DNA of 39,140 bases, taken from positions 1 through 39,140 of the IMG/VR virus record IMGVR_UViG_3300046010_002080; one strand, given 5' to 3'. Positions within the stretch are counted from its first letter, which is position 1. Each line of letters starts with the position of its first letter. Below the pieces are notes generated by a model. It searched no databases. It was not told where the DNA came from and saw only the letters and a program-made list of their open reading frames with translations. Below, piece after piece: positions 1-5,081 of this stretch. The position numbers were made by a program, and so were the translations under genes. The DNA is from a virus.

Positions 1-127
1 TCATTCACTGACTAAGTTACCGACTAGTAACAAGCCCCGACGGGGGCATCTCATTTATAACATTTCTTTATAATGGAATTACGAAACACTATTGTGACTT
101 AATTAATGGAATTTGAGAGAGGACACT
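1..127. repeat. Terminal direct repeat (left copy): contig closure overlap
   Basis: Bases 1-127 are identical, base for base, to 39014-39140. A 127-base exact overlap equals a k-mer length commonly used in short-read assembly, so I read it as the join of a circular contig, not as a biological terminal repeat. The unique circle is then 39,013 bp. A real short terminal repeat of just this length cannot be excluded from sequence alone. Confidence 0.95.
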
Positions 128-212
128 ATCCCCTCCCTCCCCCTCCTTAATCCGACGGGGGGAAGTCATCCCTTAATTGTCGACATATCTACATTCTCAA
201 GGGTTGGAATGG

Positions 213-228
213 TGTGATGCATATCACA
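213..228 (+). promoter_or_regulatory. CRP/GlxR-like operator, site 1
   Basis: Perfect TGTGA-N6-TCACA palindrome, the consensus form of CRP/FNR-family sites (CRP, GlxR). It is followed by TCGGAAATGG, a block shared with sites 2 and 4. At the place where site 4 has TTGACA this site has only TAAGGA, and TAGAGT lies 17 bases further on. That would suit a promoter needing an activator. It lies 84 bases upstream of the SprT-like gene. Confidence 0.7.
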
Positions 229-311
229 TCGGAAATGGTAAGGAAATCCGATTTCATCCATTAGAGTTCTCTTATCGCTTAAGACATAAGCGCAAGGAAC
301 AGGAGAAAGAA

Positions 312-1001
312 ATGACAACAGCAACCAAGACCAAGAAGAAGACAACAACAGCAGCGGACATATTCGCCAAGGGTTCCAAGGTTGAGAATCTCTCAACAAT
401 CACCAAGGCGCTAGAAATGGCTCACGAGATTATCGCCAAGGAAACAGGCGCCCCCCGTGCAACAATCGTCACGGGACGTAGTTCAACAGTTCACGGGCAT
501 TTCACACCTTGGACGCCTTGGGCTAGTGGAGAAGAAACATTCCACGAGATTTTTATCACCATAGCCAAGCGCGAGGCTCGCGAGATTCTTGGAACATTAC
601 TACACGAGACAGCCCACAGCATCGACAATAAAGAGGGAGTAAAGGGCACAAGCGGGGACGGGTACCACAACAAGAACTTCAAGAATCGTGCAGAATCCTT
701 AGGGCTCACCATTACTCAAGCCCCGCGAATCGGATTCTCCGTGACCTCCGTGTCGGATGAGTGCGTGACAAGATGGCAAAAGGCTCACGACCTAATCGAG
801 GAGGCTCTACGCCTAACAGCCGATAGCGGACAAGGTACCGCCAAGCCTAAGGGACGTAATAAGAATCTCCTAGTTGCGGAGTGTGGATGTGGTGAGAAGA
901 TTCGCCTAAGCCAAAAGACACTAGACAAATGCTCTCCAACCTGTAACAACTGCGAAGAATACTTTGTGGTAAATGGTGAAGGGGCGGGGGTGAAGGCTTA
1001 A
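312..1001 (+). CDS. SprT-like zinc metalloprotease
   Basis: Predicted 229-aa SprT-family zinc metalloprotease. Visible are HETAH at residues 98-102 (HExxH, catalytic Glu99), a third possible zinc ligand His119 in GYHNKNF, and a C-terminal zinc ribbon with Cys191, Cys193, Cys207, Cys211 and Cys214. Residues 1-20 are Lys/Thr-rich. I chose the ATG at 312 because CAGGAG lies just before it; the longer frame from about 177 has no such signal. Relatives (SprT, Spartan) act on protein bound to DNA in some systems; the phage substrate is unknown. It is the first gene of the rightward arm, downstream of CRP-like site 1. Its stop codon lies in a tandem CTTAAGAC pair (997-1011). Confidence 0.85.
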   Translation: MTTATKTKKKTTTAADIFAKGSKVENLSTITKALEMAHEIIAKETGAPRATIVTGRSSTVHGHFTPWTPWASGEETFHEIFITIAKREAREILGTLLHETAHSIDNKEGVKGTSGDGYHNKNFKNRAESLGLTITQAPRIGFSVTSVSDECVTRWQKAHDLIEEALRLTADSGQGTAKPKGRNKNLLVAECGCGEKIRLSQKTLDKCSPTCNNCEEYFVVNGEGAGVKA

Positions 1002-1016
1002 GACTTAAGACAGAAA

Positions 1017-1060
1017 GCCCCCGCCCGATTAGTCGGCACAGGTTCACGACCTACGGGGGC
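1017..1060 (+). ncRNA. Structured element, tRNA-like fold without anticodon arm
   Basis: A 44-nt stretch closes with a perfect 7-bp stem, GCCCCCG (1017-1023) with CGGGGGC (1054-1060). Inside are two small hairpins: CCGA/TCGG with loop TTAG (1025-1036) and AGGT/ACCT with loop TCACG (1040-1052), the latter resembling a T-arm. No anticodon arm and no U-run follow. It may be a structured leader, attenuator or processing signal between the SprT gene and the next one. Only the pairing is seen; the function is unknown. Confidence 0.45.
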
Positions 1061-1091
1061 ACGAACTCTCAACCTAAGGTAGAGGGTTAGG

Positions 1092-1107
1092 TGTGATAGA
1101 CATCACA
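1092..1107 (+). promoter_or_regulatory. CRP/GlxR-like operator, site 2
   Basis: Perfect TGTGA-N6-TCACA followed by TCGAAAATGG, matching the flank of site 1 in nine of ten positions. Ten bases after the palindrome is TAAGCG (poor -35) and 17 bases later GATGAT (plausible -10). It lies about 100 bases upstream of the gene at 1208. Confidence 0.7.
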
Positions 1108-1207
1108 TCGAAAATGGTAAGCGATTACCCGATTCGATGGGATGATTACACCAAGCAAGAACATAAAGGGAATCGTTCCCCTTATGACTTAAGACAGGAG
1201 AAACAAA

Positions 1208-1522
1208 ATGGAACCAACAGAGAACACAGGACGTGAGCAGTTCATCGAGGACTACACCCTAGTAATCGACAACGACCAAGATTCTTACAATGAAATAATG
1301 GAAATGCCTGAGTTACTGGCGGGTAATATGTCGGGATTATCTGACAAGTTACGCGAACGCTTTGAGGAGTACATCGGGCAGGTAGTAGAACGCGAGAAGG
1401 AAAACGGACAAGAGGCAGGGGCTTTACTAATCTCTCAAATGCTGATGAACTGGGGAGCAGGAACCTTTGACAAGATAGCAAAACATTACATCGGACTTAA
1501 GACAGAAAGCGCGGTGGCATAA
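1208..1522 (+). CDS. Hypothetical acidic protein, 104 aa
   Basis: Not recognised. It is an acidic, mostly helical-looking soluble protein with no cysteines and no membrane segment. The start is well supported: AGGAG at 1196-1200 and a 7-base spacer before ATG, with the binding site formed by the tail of a CTTAAGAC copy (1188-1200). A second copy (1496-1504) lies in frame near the 3' end and is read Leu-Lys-Thr. It is probably the first gene of a small operon with the membrane protein that starts directly after its stop. Confidence 0.75.
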   Translation: MEPTENTGREQFIEDYTLVIDNDQDSYNEIMEMPELLAGNMSGLSDKLRERFEEYIGQVVEREKENGQEAGALLISQMLMNWGAGTFDKIAKHYIGLKTESAVA

Positions 1523-1684
1523 ATGATTAACACGGAGGAATTCTTCACATTCGGATTTAACAAGTGGGACGTTTGGGTTCAGTCATACTTCGGTGATGTC
1601 TATCTACCTTGGCGAACTCTCATCATCGTGGGAATTATATTCATCGGATTCAAAATCAAGTCACGTCTTAAGACAGGAAAATAA
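1523..1684 (+). CDS. Small single-pass membrane protein, 53 aa
   Basis: The ATG directly follows the TAA of the previous gene. The N-terminal half is aromatic-rich (FFTFGFNKWDVW); a hydrophobic segment of about 13 residues (roughly 33-45, LIIVGIIFIGF) is followed by a basic tail ending LKTGK. This suggests a single-pass inner-membrane peptide. The Leu-Lys-Thr near the C-terminus is encoded by a CTTAAGAC copy at 1667 whose AGG tail also serves the next gene. Function unknown. Confidence 0.6.
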   Translation: MINTEEFFTFGFNKWDVWVQSYFGDVYLPWRTLIIVGIIFIGFKIKSRLKTGK

Positions 1685-1685
1685 A

Positions 1686-1802
1686 ATGTGTGAACTATGC
1701 AACCGTAAAGGATTGGTGTTCACCGTCGAGGTTAACCAAGAAAAGAAGAAGGCGTGTTCAAGTTGCATCTTAACTAATCACCTAACAGGATGGAGTAAGT
1801 AA
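1686..1802 (+). CDS. Small zinc-ribbon protein, 38 aa
   Basis: Starts MCELCNRKG and has a second pair CSSC at residues 24-27, so it looks like a minimal four-cysteine zinc ribbon (C-x2-C then C-x2-C). It begins one base after the preceding gene's stop region, with AGGAAA just upstream. Such knuckles often bind nucleic acid or protein; no specific role can be named. A GTCTTAAGAC palindrome (1803-1812) starts at the base after its stop. Confidence 0.65.
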   Translation: MCELCNRKGLVFTVEVNQEKKKACSSCILTNHLTGWSK

Positions 1803-1817
1803 GTCTTAAGACATAAG

Positions 1818-1833
1818 TGTGACGAAAGTCACA
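1818..1833 (+). promoter_or_regulatory. CRP/GlxR-like operator, site 3
   Basis: Perfect TGTGA-N6-TCACA with a different centre (CGAAAG). The flank differs from sites 1, 2 and 4, though TTGGAG lies ten bases downstream, where a -35 element would fall by analogy. It sits between a GTCTTAAGAC palindrome and a structured leader, upstream of the gene at 1921. Confidence 0.6.
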
Positions 1834-1900
1834 GCCCTAAATCTTGGAGAAAGCGTAGTGGTCGTGCCACTATTAGGGCACTGGTAACAATCCCGTTACC
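1834..1900 (+). ncRNA. Structured 5' leader of the 187-aa gene
   Basis: An outer stem GCCCTAA (1834-1840) with TTAGGGC (1873-1879) encloses a 15-nt bulge and an inner hairpin TAGTGG (1856-1861) with CCACTA (1867-1872), which stacks directly on it. A second hairpin, GGTAAC (1883-1888) with GTTACC (1895-1900), follows, ending 11 bases before AGGAG. The fold could control translation of the gene at 1921. No known riboswitch class is recognised. Confidence 0.45.
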
Positions 1901-1920
1901 TACAAGCACAGGAGAATCAA

Positions 1921-2484
1921 GTGAAGAAAGCAGAACTCAAGGTAGGAGTTGCTTACTATGCAACCTCCCGCAATAATCATATGTACACATTCAGTTCATC
2001 AATACTTAAGACACATAAACAACACGAATCCAATCGCTACTATGTAATCTTTGAATCAGACGGGCAACCTAAGACAGGATACAGAAGCCCAAGCGTAATC
2101 TATATGACGAACTGCACAACCTACGGGCACGATTGCCCAACACATAGCAAACAGGATAGCAACCTAATCAACTGCTGGCGCACAGATTTCCGCTTGATGG
2201 ATATCCGAGGCGAATACTGGTCAATCATTAAAGATATGCACGAGACACGCAAGAATCAAAAGACCAAGGATATTAGAGCCGAACGCCTACGCCGTATCGC
2301 TCAGCGCAATCAAGCCAAGCAAGAAGAACCAATCAAGGCAGAGTTCTATTCTGTCTTAAGTCAGATTACTGGTGACCACTGCTCATCTTGGCACACACTA
2401 GGTGGATTCAGCGTCGAGGAAATGCAGAAGATTACTAACGCACTCAAGTCAACGATGCCAACAGTGCAAGCGGTGGCGTCTTGA
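1921..2484 (+). CDS. Hypothetical protein, 187 aa
   Basis: Not recognised. GTG start with AGGAG at 1910-1914. The N-terminal half looks like a small beta-rich fold (VGVAYYAT, RYYVIFESDG); residues about 105-135 are a strongly basic helix rich in Arg, Lys and Gln (RAERLRRIAQRNQAKQ), suggesting contact with nucleic acid. There are four cysteines without an obvious metal motif. It carries two CTTAAGAC copies, one in frame as Leu-Lys-Thr (2005) and one reversed (2351). It is preceded by CRP-like site 3 and a structured leader. Confidence 0.7.
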   Translation: MKKAELKVGVAYYATSRNNHMYTFSSSILKTHKQHESNRYYVIFESDGQPKTGYRSPSVIYMTNCTTYGHDCPTHSKQDSNLINCWRTDFRLMDIRGEYWSIIKDMHETRKNQKTKDIRAERLRRIAQRNQAKQEEPIKAEFYSVLSQITGDHCSSWHTLGGFSVEEMQKITNALKSTMPTVQAVAS

Positions 2485-2542
2485 TAATCTGCGGAGACTG
2501 CCTCATCCCCCTATCCCAATGCTCACACAGAAAGGATTACAA

Positions 2543-2695
2543 ATGAAACTAACACGAAGAGGTTGGATTGTGCTGGTCATAATCCCAACGCTACTAGCAA
2601 TCGCTGGAATGTATTGGTTATCAGGTCATCTCTGGTGGATGGGCGACCACTACTGTCTTAAGACATTAACAGAATGCTACTTCCCAACTAAGTGA
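2543..2695 (+). CDS. Small membrane protein, 50 aa
   Basis: Begins MKLTRRGWIVLVIIPTLLAI: a positively charged N-terminus followed by a hydrophobic segment of about 20 residues, so a membrane anchor or uncleaved signal. The rest is Trp- and Cys-containing and may lie outside the membrane; Cys37 and Cys43 could form a disulfide. The start follows AAAGGA. The in-frame CTTAAGAC at 2657, here part of a 12-bp palindrome TGTCTTAAGACA, encodes Leu-Lys-Thr. Its stop overlaps CRP-like site 4. Confidence 0.55.
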   Translation: MKLTRRGWIVLVIIPTLLAIAGMYWLSGHLWWMGDHYCLKTLTECYFPTK

Positions 2696-2706
2696 TGAAC
2701 ATCACA
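2691..2706 (+). promoter_or_regulatory. CRP/GlxR-like operator, site 4
   Basis: AGTGA-N6-TCACA, nine of ten positions of the CRP consensus, followed by CCGCAAATGC, the same flank as at sites 1 and 2. It overlaps the stop codon of the gene at 2543 and lies just upstream of the best sigma-70-like promoter in this arm. Confidence 0.65.
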
Positions 2707-2716
2707 CCGCAAATGC

Positions 2717-2745
2717 TTGACATCAATTAGCACAACCGATTAACT
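2717..2745 (+). promoter_or_regulatory. Candidate promoter downstream of CRP-like site 4
   Basis: TTGACA at 2717-2722, a 17-base spacer and TTAACT at 2740-2745. The -35 is perfect; the -10 is weak (3 of 6). Aligning sites 1, 2 and 4 by their palindromes puts comparable -35 and -10 positions at identical distances, which supports the reading. It would drive the gene run from 2777. Confidence 0.45.
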
Positions 2746-2776
2746 ACAACTACCAACTAACGACAGGAGAAACACA

Positions 2777-2935
2777 ATGACAAGAAAAGAAATAGTAATG
2801 GACGGCAAGTTTGCTATCTATCCGTTTGGCAAATGGTGGATTGCAAAAGATACAGAAACAAAACGAAACGTAACCAAGGGCACAAGTCGTAATGACTTAA
2901 TGGAAAAGTTATTACTTAAGACAGGAGATAACTAA
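2777..2935 (+). CDS. Hypothetical protein, 52 aa
   Basis: ATG with ACAGGAGAAACACA just before it, the same ribosome-binding context as other genes of this arm. It is a small, basic, Trp- and Lys-rich protein (GKWWIAKD, KRNVTKGTS) ending LKTGDN, the Leu-Lys-Thr coming from the CTTAAGACAGGAG copy at 2915, which also gives the next gene its binding site. Its stop overlaps the next start as TAATG. Function unknown. Confidence 0.6.
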   Translation: MTRKEIVMDGKFAIYPFGKWWIAKDTETKRNVTKGTSRNDLMEKLLLKTGDN

Positions 2936-3105
2936 TGACAGAGAAACTTATACCTAGTGACTGGCTAGAACACATAGTTAATTGCGAGGGTTGCGGAAAG
3001 ATGGCTACAAAAGATTGGGCAAAGCAAGGCGAGCAAGGAATTATGTGCCAGCGTTGCGCTATAAAGATTCCAAGTTACAAACAACTAAAGAGACTAGGAG
3101 AATAA
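2935..3105 (+). CDS. Zinc-ribbon protein, 56 aa
   Basis: Starts in a TAATG overlap. Four cysteines in two knuckles, CEGC (residues 17-20) and CQRC (38-41), spaced like a small treble-clef or zinc ribbon; the surroundings are basic (KIPSYKQLKR). Probably metal-bound and possibly nucleic-acid or protein binding. AGGAG at the 3' end (GGAGAATAAC) serves the next gene at 3110. Confidence 0.65.
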   Translation: MTEKLIPSDWLEHIVNCEGCGKMATKDWAKQGEQGIMCQRCAIKIPSYKQLKRLGE

Positions 3106-3109
3106 CAAA

Positions 3110-3388
3110 ATGTTACCAGAGCAAACACTAGAAGCATTAACCAATGGCGCAAACCATATGTCATTCAACGAAAGCGGAGAGATGACCAGTGCAAGCGGGT
3201 CAGGCGTGGACTTATACATCCTCGTATCCCTTATCAGTTGGATTGAGTTAGAACTTAAGACAGGAATGAAGATGACGGCACGAGGTAGTACCTTGAAGAA
3301 GGCTAACGAAATGCTAGGTACTAACTATAAGCGCAAGCAACAGGCACTTGACCACCTTAAGTCAGTAGTGTCGGTGCTTAAAGTATGA
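3110..3388 (+). CDS. Hypothetical protein, 92 aa
   Basis: Not recognised. It looks like a soluble alpha/beta protein; the central LYILVSLISWIEL segment is hydrophobic but probably buried, not transmembrane, since charged helices flank it. The C-terminal third is a basic helix pair (KRKQQALDHLKS). The in-frame CTTAAGACAGGAATG copy at 3254 encodes Leu-Lys-Thr-Gly-Met. Its stop overlaps the next start as ATGA. Confidence 0.65.
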   Translation: MLPEQTLEALTNGANHMSFNESGEMTSASGSGVDLYILVSLISWIELELKTGMKMTARGSTLKKANEMLGTNYKRKQQALDHLKSVVSVLKV

Positions 3389-3534
3389 ACGCAACCGAGA
3401 AGGAAGCACTAATTAAATACGCTAGACAAACACGCAAGTACCGCAACGCCAGTGTCACAGACCACACCTTTGATTACTGGCACGGAGTAATGATTCAATG
3501 TGAGTCCTTACTTAAGACAGAAGAAAAGAAATGA
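3385..3534 (+). CDS. Hypothetical protein, 49 aa
   Basis: ATGA overlaps join it to the genes on both sides, indicating translational coupling. It is a small basic helical protein (IKYARQTRKYRN) with one cysteine, ending LLKTEEKK; the Leu-Lys-Thr is from the CTTAAGAC copy at 3511. No family recognised. Confidence 0.55.
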   Translation: MNATEKEALIKYARQTRKYRNASVTDHTFDYWHGVMIQCESLLKTEEKK

Positions 3535-3626
3535 TTTACCTAGCACTTGCATTACTACCAATAGTTTTGCTATCGTTACTAGGAATCATAATCAACGACC
3601 AATCAACGACAGGAGAAAACAAATGA
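3531..3626 (+). CDS. Membrane mini-protein, 31 aa
   Basis: Almost entirely one hydrophobic segment (LALALLPIVLLSLLGIII, residues 4-21) followed by a short polar tail. ATGA overlaps on both sides place it firmly in the operon despite its length. It could be a membrane-anchored peptide modulating a host protein; no function can be named. Confidence 0.5.
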   Translation: MIYLALALLPIVLLSLLGIIINDQSTTGENK

Positions 3627-3727
3627 GTACACAAGAAGAGCAAGCCTTAGCACTTAAGACATTACACGAAGCGATACAAGCACTCAAAGATTGTGGCTTG
3701 ATGACAGAGGAGGAGGATAATGATTGA
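3623..3727 (+). CDS. Hypothetical acidic mini-protein, 34 aa
   Basis: ATG with ACAGGAGAAAACAA before it. A short amphipathic helix with an acidic tail (TEEEDND). In-frame CTTAAGAC at 3653 gives Leu-Lys-Thr. It overlaps the next gene by eight bases (ATGATTGA), the same overlap geometry as at two junctions of the leftward arm. Confidence 0.5.
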   Translation: MSTQEEQALALKTLHEAIQALKDCGLMTEEEDND

Positions 3728-3824
3728 TAAATATTATTACGAGTGTAAAGAATGCGAAAAAGTTTTTCTTAAACAAGAGGATAAAATAAACCATAAGTGT
3801 TATGGAAAATGGAAGGGCGAGTAA
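3720..3824 (+). CDS. C2HC zinc-finger mini-protein, 34 aa
   Basis: Starts within the previous gene (8-base overlap) after GGAGGA. Sequence around the metal site is YYYECKECEKVF with His25 and Cys27, a classic single C2HC or C2H2-like finger. The stop overlaps the next start as TAATG. A possible DNA- or RNA-binding finger. Confidence 0.55.
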   Translation: MIDKYYYECKECEKVFLKQEDKINHKCYGKWKGE

Positions 3825-4000
3825 TGGGATACGAACCACCACTAAATGACCCTTGGTTTTACGACGACTCAGACTTTATTAAATGTAACAGTTGTGATGA
3901 TACCTTCGACCACAATCTATACAACTCAAAGACCTGTCTTAAGTGTGAAGATAAGCAGGTAGAACAGGAGCGAGCAAGTGCAAATGCAAATCGTGTATGA
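3824..4000 (+). CDS. Zinc-ribbon protein, 58 aa
   Basis: I use the ATG at 3824 (TAATG overlap, GGGCGAG upstream) and not the in-frame upstream start at 3797, which lies inside the previous gene. The acidic N-terminus (PWFYDDSDF) precedes two knuckles, CNSC and CLKC, forming a four-cysteine ribbon at residues about 21-41. A reversed CTTAAGAC copy (3934-3943) lies in the second knuckle. Overlaps the next gene by 23 bases. Confidence 0.6.
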   Translation: MGYEPPLNDPWFYDDSDFIKCNSCDDTFDHNLYNSKTCLKCEDKQVEQERASANANRV

Positions 4001-4196
4001 AACAAAGGGCGTTAAGGTGGTCAACGTCTGGCTACCAGAGGGCACGCAACTACCCGCTGGCTGGAAGACTATGACATACCAAGCACAGGATGAGTGGCTC
4101 TATGAACATCAATCAGAATCCAAAACATTATGGAGTGATGAGCATCAAGGTCAACCAGTCAATGTGTTACCAGTCTTATGTCTTAAGGCAGTATGA
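3978..4196 (+). CDS. Hypothetical protein, 72 aa
   Basis: GTG at 3978 has AGGAG eight bases upstream (3966-3970); the ATG at 3984 is the alternative start. Small soluble protein with a beta-rich N-terminus (KVVNVWLPEGTQLPAGW) and an acidic middle. No known family recognised. A reversed CTTAAGAC (4179-4187) lies at the 3' end. The stop overlaps the next start (ATGA). Confidence 0.55.
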   Translation: MQMQIVYETKGVKVVNVWLPEGTQLPAGWKTMTYQAQDEWLYEHQSESKTLWSDEHQGQPVNVLPVLCLKAV

Positions 4197-4315
4197 AACT
4201 GCTAGGACATAGCCTTGCAATCTATGCAATCTTTTTCTTCGGAGGTGCTGGCGCACTATGGATACCCATACTAGGGTTAATAACATTTCTTTATTTTACG
4301 GGGGTAATCGGATGA
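4193..4315 (+). CDS. Membrane mini-protein, 40 aa
   Basis: Hydrophobic over most of its length, probably two short membrane segments (about 8-20 and 23-38) separated by GAGALW. ATGA overlaps at both ends place it in the operon directly before the WhiB-like gene. Function unknown. Confidence 0.5.
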   Translation: MKLLGHSLAIYAIFFFGGAGALWIPILGLITFLYFTGVIG

Positions 4316-4665
4316 CACTAAAGGATAGAAGTTGGCACGAGAAAGGCTTATGTTCGGGTCATCCCACACCTGACATCTGGCACTACGACAACTCAATCTT
4401 CCACGATGAACAACAGTTACAGGTATTGAATAGCGCAGAGGCTATACAGATATGCAACATATGTCCAGTCAAAGCACAGTGCCTAGCCCAAGGGTTAGAG
4501 CCTGAGAATATGCAGTACACAGGGGGCAGTGGTTCTATATGGGGTGGATTACTAATGAGCGAGAGGCATATGCTCAACACTAAGAAGCCAGTCAATAGAA
4601 AACTTATCTCAGAGGTGCGTCATCGTCGGGATGTGAGGCGTGCTATTGGTAAGATTGCACAATGA
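4312..4665 (+). CDS. whiB: WhiB-family iron-sulfur transcription factor
   Basis: A 117-aa WhiB-like (Wbl) protein. The four cluster ligands are Cys14, Cys48, Cys51 and Cys57 (C, then C-x2-C-x5-C in CNICPVKAQC), followed by the family's Gly-Trp turn GSIWGG (74-79) and a basic C-terminus (RHRRDVRRAIGK) for DNA contact. Wbl proteins carry a [4Fe-4S] cluster and usually work bound to the host primary sigma factor; some phage members interfere with host whiB control. I use ATG 4312 (ATGA overlap); a longer in-frame start at 4258 lies in the previous gene. It marks the host as an actinobacterium. ATGA overlap with the transglycosylase downstream. Confidence 0.93.
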   Translation: MTLKDRSWHEKGLCSGHPTPDIWHYDNSIFHDEQQLQVLNSAEAIQICNICPVKAQCLAQGLEPENMQYTGGSGSIWGGLLMSERHMLNTKKPVNRKLISEVRHRRDVRRAIGKIAQ

Positions 4666-5081
4666 AAAGACACATAGTAGCAGTGACTATCTTGGTAGTA
4701 GCAATCATCTTTGCCCCAGTTGGCAATGATGTATCAGTTAATGTTGGGGTTACATTTAATCCTAATCATAAACCGCCAACCAAGGCGACAATGGAACAGA
4801 AGAGAGCCAACAAAGTTATGGCAATGAAGTTTGCTAAGGCAGGTTATGATTGGGACTTAAGACAGAGGCAGTGCATCTATAAGTTGTTCACCAAGGAGTC
4901 ACGCTTCGACCACCTAGCCAAGAACCAACAGGGTAGTAGTGCTTACGGCATAGGACAGATGCTTAAAGAAACTAGCAATGACCCAGCCATACAGATACTA
5001 AAGGCATACAAATATATCAAGCATCGTTACGATACACCGTGCCGTGCTTGGAACCACAGTGTCACCAGGAATTGGTATTAA
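4662..5081 (+). CDS. Secreted lytic transglycosylase-like protein
   Basis: 139 aa. A basic start plus hydrophobic segment (residues 5-19) looks like a signal peptide or anchor. The catalytic region resembles goose-type/SLT transglycosylases common in actinobacteria and their phages: Glu79 in TKESRFD, GIGQM (96-100), and a C-terminal RYDTPCRAWNH then NWY. It would cut peptidoglycan glycan strands outside the membrane. Its place is odd: it is in the rightward arm with WhiB, not with the CHAP endolysin of the late operon, so it may act at another time. TAATG overlap with the next gene. Confidence 0.8.
   Translation: MKRHIVAVTILVVAIIFAPVGNDVSVNVGVTFNPNHKPPTKATMEQKRANKVMAMKFAKAGYDWDLRQRQCIYKLFTKESRFDHLAKNQQGSSAYGIGQMLKETSNDPAIQILKAYKYIKHRYDTPCRAWNHSVTRNWY

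Larger units (their letters stand above)
1..311. other. Intergenic control region left of the rightward arm
   Basis: No convincing gene. It holds an inverted repeat GTTAC/GTAAC (15-30), a small GC hairpin GCCCC/GGGGC (34-47), a polypyrimidine tract (about 129-147), a TGTCGACA palindrome near 178-185, a CRP-like palindrome (213-228) and one CTTAAGAC word (278-285) inside a small CGCTTA/TAAGCG hairpin. An open frame runs in from about 177 to join the SprT gene, but no ribosome binding site supports a start there. Confidence 0.7.

Noticed and set aside
177-311. N-terminal extension of the SprT-like gene
   Set aside because: No ribosome site at the upstream start, and it would place CRP-like site 1 within coding sequence; ATG 312 has CAGGAG.
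1017-1060. A true tRNA gene
   Set aside because: Only 44 nt, no anticodon arm and no CCA; kept only as a structured element.
3352-3364. CTTAAGTCAG and similar words (also 6480, 6849, 15215, 16499)
   Set aside because: They contain CTTAAG but not the AC of CTTAAGAC on either strand; not counted as repeat copies.
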